Of a stretch of DNA of 64,000 nt, positions 27,056 through 36,047 are shown one piece after another. The position numbers were made by a program, and so were the translations under genes. Numbering within the stretch: position 1 is the first letter of the stretch; every line of letters begins with the position of its first letter. Source of the stretch: Clostridium vitabionis. Lineage in GTDB: Bacteria > Bacillota > Clostridia > Lachnospirales > Lachnospiraceae. The notes beneath the pieces are model-generated. The model was not told the DNA's origin. It did no database searches and saw nothing but the letters and a program-made list of their open reading frames with translations. Where the stretch lies: positions 39,203 to 103,202 of the forward strand of contig NZ_JADKQA010000003.1 in the NCBI RefSeq assembly GCF_015351765.1, given 5' to 3'.

Positions 27056-28276
27056 ATGACTGAACGAACTCTGGAGGATGTGAACGAATTTGTGGAGGAG
27101 GAGGACATCAAGTTTCTGAAGCTGACCTTCATTGATGCCTTCGGCGTGCCGAAGAATATCGCGGTGATGCCGGAGGAGCTTCCTCGCGCCTTCCGAGAGG
27201 GGATTTCCTTCGATGCCTCAGCGGTTCCCGGCTTCGATGACAGTGTCCGCAGCGACCTGTTTCTCAATCCGGATCCGGATACCCTGACGATTGTGCCGTG
27301 GCGCCCGATCGAGGGCCGGGTCGCCCGCATGTTCTGCAGCGTCACCTATCCGGACGGCACGTTGGTGGAGAAAGACAGCAGAAGAATCCTGAAGAATGCT
27401 GTTACTGTGGCAGAAAAAGCCGGATTTCACATCAATTTTGGCGCCGAGGTGGAATTCTACCTGTTCAAACGGGATGAGAACGGCAATCCCACCGGCACCC
27501 CCCTCGACCACGCGAGATATATGGACACAGCCCCGGATGACCAGGGAGAGAGTATCCGCAGGGATATCTGCTTCGCCCTCATTGATATGGGGATCACGCC
27601 GGAGTCATCGCACCATGAGGAGGGGCCGGGGCAGAATGAGGTGGATTTCCGCTACAGCGACCCGCTGACCGCGGCCGACAATACCACCACCTTCAAGTGG
27701 ATCGTCAAGAGCATTGCCATGCGGGACGGCATGGCGGCGGATTTCTCCCCGAAGCCGATCACGGACGAGCCGGGAAATGGCATGCACATCAATATCTCTG
27801 TCCGGAGCGATGACGGGAAGGATTACACCAGGGCGTTCATGGCGGGCATTCTGGGGCGGATCCGCGAGATGACCCTGTTCCTCAACCCGCGCCGGGATTC
27901 CTATGACCGGCTCGGGGATATGAAGGCACCGGGGTATGTCAGCTGGTCGGAGCAGAACCGCTCCCAGCTGATCAGGATTCCGGCGGTGAAGAGCGGCGGG
28001 ACGAGGATCGAGCTCCGCTCCCCGGATCCCATGGCGAATCCGTATCTTGCCTACGCGCTGCTGATTTACGCCGGCCTCGAGGGAATTGAGAAGAAGCTGG
28101 AGCCGCCGGCGCCGGTTGATATGAACCTCTACGCGGCAGGCCCCGAGGTGACGGAGAAGATCGACAAGCTTCCGGTCAAGCTGAGCGAGGCGGTGCAGCT
28201 GGCGCGGAACAGCGGCTTCCTCCGGGCACATCTTCCGGAACATTTCATCGAGCTCTACGCGCGCCAGGAGGACTGA
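27056..28276 (+). CDS. glnA: Glutamine synthetase type I (short form)
   Basis: Ammonia-assimilating ligase, 406 residues, shorter than the usual 440-470. Motifs include GAEVEFYLF (metal-binding Glu), SHHEEGPGQNEVDFRY, GNGMHINISV and NRSQLIRIPA followed by RIELRSPDPMANPYLAYALL. The adenylylation tyrosine segment of enterobacterial GSI-beta is not seen, consistent with the GSI-alpha group controlled by feedback and antitermination. ATG 27056 follows GGAGGAGGG; the in-frame extension to 26933 is leader. The ANTAR regulator gene is downstream. It probably functions in glutamine synthesis, though a related gamma-glutamyl ligase role cannot be ruled out. Confidence 0.9.
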   Translation: MTERTLEDVNEFVEEEDIKFLKLTFIDAFGVPKNIAVMPEELPRAFREGISFDASAVPGFDDSVRSDLFLNPDPDTLTIVPWRPIEGRVARMFCSVTYPDGTLVEKDSRRILKNAVTVAEKAGFHINFGAEVEFYLFKRDENGNPTGTPLDHARYMDTAPDDQGESIRRDICFALIDMGITPESSHHEEGPGQNEVDFRYSDPLTAADNTTTFKWIVKSIAMRDGMAADFSPKPITDEPGNGMHINISVRSDDGKDYTRAFMAGILGRIREMTLFLNPRRDSYDRLGDMKAPGYVSWSEQNRSQLIRIPAVKSGGTRIELRSPDPMANPYLAYALLIYAGLEGIEKKLEPPAPVDMNLYAAGPEVTEKIDKLPVKLSEAVQLARNSGFLRAHLPEHFIELYARQED

Positions 28277-28313
28277 GCCCGGGCCGGAGCTGCGATTTGC
28301 GGGCAAGGATCAT

Positions 28314-28410
28314 GTTCAGCCCCTGCGGCGCTTGACCCCATGCGGAGGGAGAGCCTGCAAGGCCGTCCGGAAGCGGCTGGCTTGCAGGCTCTCCCCCGCA
28401 TGGGCTGAAC
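28314..28410. repeat. Nested-hairpin intergenic element (copy at 28.3 kb)
   Basis: The outer inverted repeat GTTCAGCCC (28314-28322) pairs with GGGCTGAAC (28402-28410). An inner stem of about 22 bp (28339-28361 with 28381-28402, one bulge) encloses GCCGTCCGGAAGCGGC. It lies between glnA and the ANTAR gene. AAGCGCCGCAGG (minus strand, near 28321-28332) recurs in the 35.9 and 44.5 kb elements. Confidence 0.8.
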
Positions 28411-28516
28411 AAGAACAGAATGTCAGAAGAATGGCACATTTTCTCCGGAAAAACGGATGCTTCCCGAACAGAATCGCGGTATAATAGACCCATTATGGTG
28501 AAAGGAGGCCGGGAGA

Positions 28517-29119
28517 ATGCCGAAAGTGACCACAAGCAGCGTGCTGATTGCGGCACCGGCGGAGAGCATCGCCGCCAAGATACGGACAGCATTTCCCGAG
28601 CATATGTCCCCGGTCTCCTTCGCGCCTTCCATGACGGTGGCGAGGCAGAAGCTGGAGAGGGAAAATTATGATCTCCTGCTGATTTACTCGCCGCTGCCGG
28701 ACGAGAGCGGCGTGCAGACGGCGATCGAGCTGGCCGGGGAGAGGGCCATCGGGATTCTTCTTTTTGTGAAGCCGGAGGTCTATGAGCAGATCAGCTACGC
28801 GGCGCGCGATTCTGGAATCTTTGTTCTCAGCCGGCCGGCCAGCCGTACCGTGATCGCGGAGGCGATCCGGATGCTCTGCGCGATGCAGAAGCGGGTGGCC
28901 GCGCTCACGGCGATGAACGCCGCGCTGCACCGGAAGCTGGATGACCAGCGCCTGATCAGCCGGGCCAAGTGCCTCCTGATCGAAATCCGCGGCATGAGCG
29001 AGACGGAGGCGCACCATTATCTGGAAAAGCTGGCGATGGATGCCTGCATTACCAAGCGGGAGGCTGCCCAGGACATCATCCGGCGGCTTGATGCCGAGAC
29101 ATCGAAAAATGCCGGATAG
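28517..29119 (+). CDS. ANTAR-domain antitermination regulator
   Basis: RNA-binding antiterminator of the NitR/AmiR/NasR type, 200 residues. A receiver-like domain (about 5-120), a short coiled coil (AMQKRVAALTAMNAALHRKLDDQ) and the C-terminal ANTAR three-helix domain (about 143-195, RLISRAKCLLIEIRGMSETEA) are visible. In the receiver the usual LLLLDxxLP segment reads LLLIYSPLPDESG, so the phospho-acceptor Asp is absent. Control by phosphorylation is therefore unlikely; ligand or protein binding is more plausible. ATG follows AAAGGAGG. TATAAT at 28480 may give a separate promoter. Position after glnA matches the clostridial glnA-nitR arrangement. Confidence 0.9.
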   Translation: MPKVTTSSVLIAAPAESIAAKIRTAFPEHMSPVSFAPSMTVARQKLERENYDLLLIYSPLPDESGVQTAIELAGERAIGILLFVKPEVYEQISYAARDSGIFVLSRPASRTVIAEAIRMLCAMQKRVAALTAMNAALHRKLDDQRLISRAKCLLIEIRGMSETEAHHYLEKLAMDACITKREAAQDIIRRLDAETSKNAG

Positions 29120-29175
29120 GCCGGTGCGGGCATTTTCCAGGGAAATACAGAATGAGCACATTGCGGGAGGGCACT

Positions 29176-30366
29176 ATGGCTGCAAAAATCAATGCCAATT
29201 TTAACAACATCAGCGAGAGTTATCTTTTCGCCCGGGTAAATCAGCTTGTCCGGGAATTCCAGGAGCAGCATCCGGACCGGGAGATCATCCGGATGGGGAT
29301 CGGCGACGTCACCCGCCCGCTGGCGGCGAAGGTTGTTGAGGCCCTGAAGGCGGCGTCCGATGAGCAGGGAAAGCAGGAGACCTTCCACGGCTATGGGCCG
29401 GAGCAGGGCTATGATTTCCTCAAGGAGGCGGTTCGCGGCTACTATAAGCGCCACGGTGTTGACCTCGAGCTCAATGAAATCTTCATCTCCGACGGCGCGA
29501 AGAGCGACTGCGGCAATCTGATGGACCTGTTCAGCATCGACAATACGGTGCTGGTTCCGGATCCGGTTTATCCGGTCTATGTGGACACCAATGTCATGGC
29601 GGGGCGGAAGATTATCTACGCGGACGCCAATGAGCAGAATCATTTTCTTCCGCTGCCGGACGAGAGCCAGGATGCGGATATTATCTACATCTGCTCGCCG
29701 AACAACCCGACCGGCGCAGCATACAGCCGTGAGCAGCTGAAAGCCTGGGTGGATTACGCGAACCGCCGCGGAAGCATCATTTTCTTCGATGCCGCGTATG
29801 AGTGCTTTGTCACCGGCGATATGCCGCGCAGCATCTACGAGATCGAGGGGGCGAAGACCTGCGCGGTCGAGATCTGCTCGTTCTCCAAAAAGGCCGGATT
29901 TACCGGAACCCGCTGCGGTTACACGGTGGTTCCGATGGATCTCGTCCGGGACGGCCATGCCATCAACAAGATGTGGCTGCGCCGCCAGACGACGAAGTTC
30001 AACGGCACGGCGTATATTATCCAGCGCGGCGCCGCGGCGGTCTTCACCCCGGAGGGCGAGGCCGAGTGCGAGGCTAACCTCGAGTATTACCGCGGCAACG
30101 CGAAGGTTATCACGGACACCCTGGACCGGATGGGGATCTTCTACACCGGCGGTGTCTATTCCCCGTATATCTGGCTGAAATGCCCGGGTGACCGCAATTC
30201 CTGGGATTTCTTCAGCGATCTCCTCGAGAAGACGGGCGTGGTGGGAACACCGGGCGCGGGCTTCGGAAAGAACGGGGAGAAATTCTTCCGCCTGACCGCA
30301 TTTTCCACCAGGGAGAACACGGAGAAGGCGATGAAGAAGTTCTACGAGGTTTACGGCAGAAATTGA
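29176..30366 (+). CDS. dapL: LL-diaminopimelate aminotransferase
   Basis: PLP enzyme converting tetrahydrodipicolinate directly to LL-diaminopimelate, the one-step lysine and peptidoglycan branch. The 396-residue product has the DapL N-terminus INANFNNISESYLFARV, SPNNPTGAAYSREQLKAW, and the PLP Lys in SFSKKAGFTGTRCGY. ATG 29176 follows GGGAGG by 5 nt; an earlier in-frame ATG at 29152 lacks a site. The gene appears to be monocistronic between the ANTAR gene and pyrG. Other class I aminotransferases are possible, but the N-terminal motif is specific. Confidence 0.94.
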   Translation: MAAKINANFNNISESYLFARVNQLVREFQEQHPDREIIRMGIGDVTRPLAAKVVEALKAASDEQGKQETFHGYGPEQGYDFLKEAVRGYYKRHGVDLELNEIFISDGAKSDCGNLMDLFSIDNTVLVPDPVYPVYVDTNVMAGRKIIYADANEQNHFLPLPDESQDADIIYICSPNNPTGAAYSREQLKAWVDYANRRGSIIFFDAAYECFVTGDMPRSIYEIEGAKTCAVEICSFSKKAGFTGTRCGYTVVPMDLVRDGHAINKMWLRRQTTKFNGTAYIIQRGAAAVFTPEGEAECEANLEYYRGNAKVITDTLDRMGIFYTGGVYSPYIWLKCPGDRNSWDFFSDLLEKTGVVGTPGAGFGKNGEKFFRLTAFSTRENTEKAMKKFYEVYGRN

Positions 30367-30479
30367 GCCGATTTTGTGGAAATTCCTTTACTACAGACCG
30401 CTTGGGATAGTATTATGGCAGATATTGCCTGAAAGAATAGAACACTGCAGCCTGGCAGAGATGCCGGAAAGGAGAAACA

Positions 30480-32093
30480 ATGGTAAAGTATGTATTCGTC
30501 AGCGGAGGCGTGGTATCCGGTCTCGGCAAGGGGATCACGGCAGCGTCTCTCGGCCGTCTGCTCAAGGCAAGAGGGTACAAGGTGACGATGCAGAAATTCG
30601 ATCCCTATATCAACGTTGACCCGGGGACAATGAACCCGATCCAGCACGGTGAGGTGTTTGTCACGGACGACGGGACGGAGACCGACCTTGACCTCGGCCA
30701 TTATGAGCGGTTTATTGACGAGAATCTCGGAAAGAATGCCAACGTGACCTCCGGCAAGATCTACTGGTCGGTGATCCAGAAGGAGCGCCACGGGGATTAC
30801 GGCGGCGGAACGGTCCAGGTTATCCCGCACATCACGAATGAGATCAAGTCGCGCTTCTACCGTCCGGAGGACCCGGAGGACAACCGCATCGCGATCATTG
30901 AGATCGGCGGAACGGCCGGCGATATCGAGAGCCAGCCCTTCTTCGAGGCGATCCGCCAATTCCAGCAGGATGTCGGCAGGGAGAACGCGATCATGATCCA
31001 TGTCACGTTGATCCCCTACCTGCGCGCGTCCCAGGAAATGAAGACAAAGCCCACCCAGGCGAGTGTCCGCGAGCTGATGCGCATGGGAATCCTTCCGGAT
31101 ATCCTGGTCTGCCGCACCGAGGAGGAGCTGACTGACCAGATCCGCGGGAAAATTGCCCTGTTCTGCAATGTTCCGAAGAGCCATGTCCTCCAGAATCTTG
31201 ACGCGGAATTCCTCTATGAGGTTCCGCTGATGATGGAGAAAGAGCATCTTGCCGAGGTAGTCTGCGAGAGCCTGAATCTCCCCTGCCCGAAGCCGGATCT
31301 CGCCGACTGGGAGTCGATGGTGGATGCCCTTCGCCATCCGACCGGTGAGGCGGAGATCGCCATCGTCGGCAAGTATACCCAGCTGCATGACGCCTATCTC
31401 AGCGTTGTGGAGGCACTCAAGCACGGCGGCATTGCCAACCACGCGAACGTGAAGATCCGCTGGGTGGATTCCGAGGAGGTTGAGAAGGACGGCGCCGAGA
31501 AGTATCTGGGAGGCGTTGACGGCGTCCTGATCCCCGGCGGCTTCGGCAACCGCGGCACAGAGGGCATGATCATGGCGGCGGAGTACGCCAGGGAGAATAA
31601 GATCCCGTTCCTCGGCATCTGCCTTGGCATGCAGATGGCGATCGTGGAATTTGCCCGCCACGTACTGCAGTACAGCGATGCCAACAGCTCGGAGCTCGCG
31701 CCGGATACGCTTCATCCGGTCATCGACCTGATGCCGGAGCAGCAGGGCGTCGAGAACCTCGGCGGTACGCTTCGTCTGGGCGCTTATCCGTGCGTCCTGG
31801 ACGAGAACTCCAAGGCTTACCGGCTCTATGGCACGAAGGAGATTTCCGAGCGGCACAGGCACCGCTATGAGGTGAACAACGATTACCGCGATGCCCTCCA
31901 GAAGGGCGGCATGGTGCTGTCCGGCATTTCCCCGGATCATCGCATCGTGGAGATGATGGAGCTCCGTGACCACCCGTTCTATCTGGGAACGCAGGCGCAT
32001 CCGGAACTGAAATCCAGGCCGAACCGCGCTCATCCGCTGTTCAAGGGCCTGATCCGGGCGGCTCTCGATTACCGCGCGGTCAAGACAAACTGA
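30480..32093 (+). CDS. pyrG: CTP synthase
   Basis: Aminates UTP to CTP using glutamine. It has 537 residues: synthetase domain (about 1-265) starting [18 protein letters not shown] with the P-loop-like ATP site, and a class I glutaminase domain with Cys in [11 protein letters not shown] (near 380) and the His-Glu pair in [10 protein letters not shown] (near 510). The site AAAGGAG precedes ATG. A nearly perfect palindrome just downstream ends the transcript. Confidence 0.97.
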   Translation: MVKYVFVSGGVVSGLGKGITAASLGRLLKARGYKVTMQKFDPYINVDPGTMNPIQHGEVFVTDDGTETDLDLGHYERFIDENLGKNANVTSGKIYWSVIQKERHGDYGGGTVQVIPHITNEIKSRFYRPEDPEDNRIAIIEIGGTAGDIESQPFFEAIRQFQQDVGRENAIMIHVTLIPYLRASQEMKTKPTQASVRELMRMGILPDILVCRTEEELTDQIRGKIALFCNVPKSHVLQNLDAEFLYEVPLMMEKEHLAEVVCESLNLPCPKPDLADWESMVDALRHPTGEAEIAIVGKYTQLHDAYLSVVEALKHGGIANHANVKIRWVDSEEVEKDGAEKYLGGVDGVLIPGGFGNRGTEGMIMAAEYARENKIPFLGICLGMQMAIVEFARHVLQYSDANSSELAPDTLHPVIDLMPEQQGVENLGGTLRLGAYPCVLDENSKAYRLYGTKEISERHRHRYEVNNDYRDALQKGGMVLSGISPDHRIVEMMELRDHPFYLGTQAHPELKSRPNRAHPLFKGLIRAALDYRAVKTN

Positions 32094-32129
32094 TGATGTT
32101 CCAGGCAGCTGAATAAGGAAAATGCAATG

Positions 32130-32171
32130 GCGCATAGTTTTCCCGCGGGAAAAGTATGCGCTGTTCTTTTT
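32130..32171 (+). terminator. Palindromic terminator after pyrG
   Basis: A 32-bp palindrome (32130-32161) with a single mismatch is centred on CCCGCGGG and followed by TGTTCTTTTT. It lies 37 bp after pyrG and inside the untranslated upstream frame of the next gene. Confidence 0.8.
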
Positions 32172-32288
32172 CGCAGAGTACGGAAAGAGAACCAGCTGCT
32201 TAACGAGGACAAGCGAAGGCGCAGTCCGGGTTTGGTGGAGCGGCTATCCGCAGTGCGGGGCGCCGGGGCAGGAGAAAGGAGATTTGCT

Positions 32289-33002
32289 ATGGGAACAATC
32301 TCTGTCTATACTTACGACACGGATAAGAATATCCAGAGGCACCAGCATCCGCACGGCCATATCATCGTGGTGCTGGAAAATGAATTCCAGTTCTCGTTCA
32401 GCGGGCGTACCTACCGGATCACCGCGAGCGAGGTGGGCTTCATTCCGCCGGGGGTGCCGCATGAGTATTCCTGCAGCGGGAAAGCGCTGACCCTGAATAT
32501 TCCCGCGGAGATGATCGAGCCGGGGGATATCGCGCTGCTCAAGGAAAACTGCGTCATGGAGATCACGGAGGATCTGGCGCCGCTCATCGACCTGATCAAG
32601 CGCGAGGTCAAGAACAGCGGCCCGCAGGATGACTCGCTGCGCTATCTATTCTACTATCTCTACGACAAATTCGTCAGCTGCCACAGGACGCCGTCCCTGC
32701 GCTATATCAACGAGCATTATGCTGAAGACCTCAGCATCGCCCAGCTGGCGGCGATGGAGAATTATAACCCGTCCTATTTCGCGAGCCTTTTCCGGAAGCG
32801 CACCGGAACCATGCCGGGCAATTACATCAAGCGGGTCCGGATCGAGAAGGCGAAGGAGATCCTCGGGACCACGCGCTACCGGGTGGTGGACGTGGCGATG
32901 CAGGTCGGCTACCGCAACGCGTCCTCATTTACCCGCGCTTTCCGGGCGGTGGTCGGTGTGACGCCGAACCAGTACCGGAGGAATGTCAAGCGGGGGCTGT
33001 GA
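32289..33002 (+). CDS. AraC-family regulator with cupin domain
   Basis: A 237-residue transcription factor with an N-terminal AraC-type cupin (about 1-85; HQHPHGHIIVVLE, PPGVPHEY) for ligand binding and a C-terminal double helix-turn-helix (about 135-237; DLSIAQLAAMENYNPSYFASLFRKRTG and VAMQVGYRNASSFTRAFR). ATG 32289 follows AAAGGAG; a longer frame to 32127 reads through the pyrG terminator and is rejected. Neighbours (pyrG, clpB) do not reveal the target. The effector is unknown, perhaps a sugar or amine as is common in this cupin class. Confidence 0.9.
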   Translation: MGTISVYTYDTDKNIQRHQHPHGHIIVVLENEFQFSFSGRTYRITASEVGFIPPGVPHEYSCSGKALTLNIPAEMIEPGDIALLKENCVMEITEDLAPLIDLIKREVKNSGPQDDSLRYLFYYLYDKFVSCHRTPSLRYINEHYAEDLSIAQLAAMENYNPSYFASLFRKRTGTMPGNYIKRVRIEKAKEILGTTRYRVVDVAMQVGYRNASSFTRAFRAVVGVTPNQYRRNVKRGL

Positions 33003-33055
33003 AGCGCTTATGCCCCGGCCGCGGAATTTCGAGAAGTGCAGATCTTCAGAAAAAA

Positions 33056-33082
33056 TTAGCACTCAACGCTTGACAGTGCTAA
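33056..33082 (+). promoter_or_regulatory. CIRCE operator for HrcA
   Basis: TTAGCACTC, 9-nt spacer, CAGTGCTAA; only one base differs from the perfect CIRCE inverted repeat. It overlaps the -35 box of the clpB promoter, as expected for HrcA repression released by heat shock. Confidence 0.93.
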
Positions 33083-33098
33083 TAATGCATGTTATATT
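33070..33098 (+). promoter_or_regulatory. clpB promoter
   Basis: TTGACA (33070-33075) lies within the CIRCE element, with a 17-bp spacer and TATATT (33093-33098). The clpB ATG is 51 bp downstream. Confidence 0.88.
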
Positions 33099-33148
33099 AC
33101 GCATAGAACAAAAAAGTAAGTTCGCGCCGCACGAAGGGGGGCGTTTTC

Positions 33149-35758
33149 ATGAATATCAGTAAGTTTACACAGAAATCTGTGGAAGCGGTGCAGAAGGCCG
33201 AGAAGCTGGCTTATGACTACGGGAACCAGCAGATTGACCAGGAGCACCTGCTTCTTGCGCTGCTTCAGGTGGACGACAGCCTGATCCTGAAGCTGGTCAA
33301 TATGATGAACATCAACGGGCAGCAGTTCACCGGAGAGGTCGAGGCTGCCATCGAGAAGCTGCCGAAGGTACAGGGCGGCCAGGTCTATGTCTCCCAGGAC
33401 GCCAATAAGGTTCTGGTGGAGGCTGAGGACGAGGCGAAGGCCATGGGCGACGAGTACGTCTCCGTGGAGCATTTGTTCCTGACGATGCTGAGATACCCGA
33501 ACCGCGCCGTGAAGGATATTTTCCGCACATATGGCATCACGAGGGAGAAATTCCTGGAAGTCCTGTCCAAGGTGAGAGGCAACCAGCGGGTGGTTTCCGA
33601 CAACCCGGAGGATACCTACGATACGCTGAACAAATACGGCTATGACCTGGTGGAGAGGGCGCGGGATCACAAGCTCGATCCTGTCATCGGCCGTGACACG
33701 GAGATCCGGAACGTGGTCATGATCCTGTCCCGGAAGACCAAGAATAACCCGGTGCTGATCGGCCAGCCCGGCGTCGGCAAAACCGCCGTGGTGGAAGGGC
33801 TCGCGGAGCGGATTGTCCGCGGCGATGTTCCGGCCGCGCTGAAGGATAAGAAGATTTTTGCCCTGGATATGGGTGCCCTCATGGCGGGTGCCAAATACCG
33901 GGGGGAATTTGAGGAGCGCCTGAAGGCTGTCCTCGATGAGGTGAAAAAGAGCGAGGGGAAGATTATCCTCTTTATCGATGAGCTGCACAATATTGTCGGC
34001 GCCGGCAAGGCGGAGGGCTCGATGGATGCGGGCAATATGCTGAAGCCGATGCTGGCGAGAGGCGAGCTGCACTGCATCGGGGCCACGACCCTGGACGAGT
34101 ACCGGAAGTACATTGAGAAGGATGCCGCCCTGGAGAGACGGTTCCAGCCGGTAATGGTGGATGAGCCGTCGGTGGAGGACACGATCTCCATTCTCCGTGG
34201 CTTAAAGGAGCGCTACGAGGTCTTCCATGGGGTGAAAATCACCGACTCTGCCCTTGTATCGGCAGCGGTGCTGTCGAACCGGTACATTTCCGACCGGTTC
34301 CTGCCCGATAAGGCCATCGACCTCGTCGATGAGGCCTGCGCGATGATCAAGACCGAGATGGATTCCATGCCGGCCGAGCTCGATGAGCAGCGGCGGAAGA
34401 TCATGCAGCTGCAGATCGAGGAGACATCGCTTAAGAAGGAGACAGACCGGCTCAGCCAGGAGAGGCTTGCGGATCTGCGCAAAGAGCTCGCTGAACTGAA
34501 TGATCGGTATGCCGCAGACAAGGCACAGTGGGAAAATGAAAAGGCCCAGGTTCAGAATGTGTCGAAGCTCCGCAGCGAGATTGAGAAGGTCAACGGCGAG
34601 ATTCAGACCGCGAAGACCAACTACGACCTGAATAAGGCCGCCGAGCTGCAGTACGGCAGGCTGCCGGAGCTGCAGAAACAGCTGGCGTCGGAGGAGCAGA
34701 AGGTCAGGGATGAGGATCTCTCCTTTGTCCACGAGAGTGTGACCGAGGATGAAATTGCCAGGGTTGTCTCCAAGTGGACCGGGATTCCGGTGGCCAAGCT
34801 GAACGAGAGCGAGCGCGAGAAGACCCTGCATCTGGACGATACGCTGCATAAGCGGGTTGTCGGCCAGGATGAGGCTGTCGAGAAGGTTACCGAGGCCATC
34901 ATCCGCTCGAAGGCGGGCATCAAGGATCCGACGAAGCCGATCGGCAGCTTCCTGTTCCTCGGCCCCACCGGCGTCGGCAAGACAGAGCTTGCGAAGTCGC
35001 TGGCGGCTGCCTTGTTTGACGATGAGAATGCCATGGTGCGTATCGATATGAGCGAGTATATGGAGAAATTCTCCGTGTCGAGACTCATCGGAGCACCTCC
35101 GGGGTATGTCGGCTATGATGAGGGCGGCCAGCTGACGGAGGCAGTCCGCCGGAAACCGTACTCGGTTGTCCTCTTCGATGAGGTGGAGAAGGCGCACCCG
35201 GATGTGTTCAACATCCTGCTCCAGGTTCTTGATGACGGCCGGATCACGGATTCCATGGGCAAGACCGTGGACTTCAAGAACACGATCCTGATCATGACCT
35301 CCAACATCGGCTCCCAGTATCTGCTGGACGGCATCGATGCGGCGGGCAATATCCGCCCGGAGGCCAGAAAACAGGTGATGGACGATCTCCGCGGACACTT
35401 CCGTCCGGAGTTCCTGAACCGGCTGGATGAGATCATCATGTTTAAGCCGCTGACGATGGACAATATCGGCCACATCATCGACCTGCAGATGGCTGACCTC
35501 AACCGCCGGCTGGAAGACCGCGACCTTCACATTGCCCTGAGCGACGAGGCGAAGAGCTTCATTGTCGAGCACGGCTACGATCCGGTTTACGGCGCAAGAC
35601 CGCTCAAGCGGTACCTGCAGAAGAACGTTGAGACGATCGCTGCAAAGCTGATCCTGGAAGGCAGCGTCGGTGAGGGCGACACGATCCAGATTGACCTCCT
35701 CGGTGGGGAGCTGGTGGCAACCCCGATCCACGCGCAGAGTGAGCCGAAGGCAGTCTGA
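33149..35758 (+). CDS. clpB: ATP-dependent disaggregase ClpB
   Basis: AAA+ chaperone that rescues aggregated proteins with DnaK. It has 869 residues, the family length: N-domain repeats (1-145), first AAA+ module with Walker [11 protein letters not shown] (near 206), the coiled-coil M domain (about 405-530) and a second AAA+ module with [10 protein letters not shown] (near 606), then a C-terminal domain with YGARPLKR. The M domain separates it from ClpC and ClpA; no ClpP-binding tripeptide is seen. The start follows GAAGGGGGGCG. A CIRCE element overlaps the promoter, so HrcA control is expected. Confidence 0.97.
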   Translation: MNISKFTQKSVEAVQKAEKLAYDYGNQQIDQEHLLLALLQVDDSLILKLVNMMNINGQQFTGEVEAAIEKLPKVQGGQVYVSQDANKVLVEAEDEAKAMGDEYVSVEHLFLTMLRYPNRAVKDIFRTYGITREKFLEVLSKVRGNQRVVSDNPEDTYDTLNKYGYDLVERARDHKLDPVIGRDTEIRNVVMILSRKTKNNPVLIGQPGVGKTAVVEGLAERIVRGDVPAALKDKKIFALDMGALMAGAKYRGEFEERLKAVLDEVKKSEGKIILFIDELHNIVGAGKAEGSMDAGNMLKPMLARGELHCIGATTLDEYRKYIEKDAALERRFQPVMVDEPSVEDTISILRGLKERYEVFHGVKITDSALVSAAVLSNRYISDRFLPDKAIDLVDEACAMIKTEMDSMPAELDEQRRKIMQLQIEETSLKKETDRLSQERLADLRKELAELNDRYAADKAQWENEKAQVQNVSKLRSEIEKVNGEIQTAKTNYDLNKAAELQYGRLPELQKQLASEEQKVRDEDLSFVHESVTEDEIARVVSKWTGIPVAKLNESEREKTLHLDDTLHKRVVGQDEAVEKVTEAIIRSKAGIKDPTKPIGSFLFLGPTGVGKTELAKSLAAALFDDENAMVRIDMSEYMEKFSVSRLIGAPPGYVGYDEGGQLTEAVRRKPYSVVLFDEVEKAHPDVFNILLQVLDDGRITDSMGKTVDFKNTILIMTSNIGSQYLLDGIDAAGNIRPEARKQVMDDLRGHFRPEFLNRLDEIIMFKPLTMDNIGHIIDLQMADLNRRLEDRDLHIALSDEAKSFIVEHGYDPVYGARPLKRYLQKNVETIAAKLILEGSVGEGDTIQIDLLGGELVATPIHAQSEPKAV

Positions 35759-35767
35759 GCGGACTGC

Positions 35768-35792
35768 CCGGCAGCGGCCTGGCCGCTGCCGG
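35768..35792 (+). terminator. Hairpin after clpB
   Basis: An approximately 11-bp GC-rich inverted repeat (35768-35779 with 35781-35792) lies directly after the clpB stop, with no T tract. A second, A/T-rich inverted repeat AAATCATA/TATGATTT follows. It may stabilise the 3' end more than it terminates. Confidence 0.5.
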
Positions 35793-35813
35793 AAATCATA
35801 AAACATATGATTT

Positions 35814-35947
35814 GTTCAGCACATGGGGGAAAACCGCAAAACGACTGCCTGCAGGCAGTTTAGCGTATTTTCCCCGCATGTGGCCAAGCGCCGCAGGCGC
35901 TCAGAACCCCGCATCTTGCGAAGGATCACTTCGTGAGGTGCGGGGTT
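35814..35947. repeat. Nested-hairpin intergenic element (copy at 35.8 kb)
   Basis: It begins GTTCAGCACATGGGGG. CATG-GGGGAAAA (35822-35833) pairs with TTTTCCCC-GCATG (35868-35880), an inner CGC/GCG helix follows, and the 16-bp palindrome at 35844-35859 caps it. The string AAGCGCCGCAGGCGCTC follows, then a separate perfect hairpin (35905-35922 with 35930-35947). It is related to the 28.3 and 18.3 kb elements. Confidence 0.75.
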
Positions 35948-36047
35948 AAAATTTGCGCGGAATCAATTTCTCTGCCCCGCGGAATCATGTATAATAAAAG
36001 CAATAGGAAAACCACGGCTTCTGTAAGCGGAGAAGGAGAGAAAAGCC

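Noticed and set aside
32127..32288. N-terminal extension of the AraC regulator
   Set aside because: The frame runs through the palindromic pyrG terminator, and a better start with AAAGGAG is at 32289.
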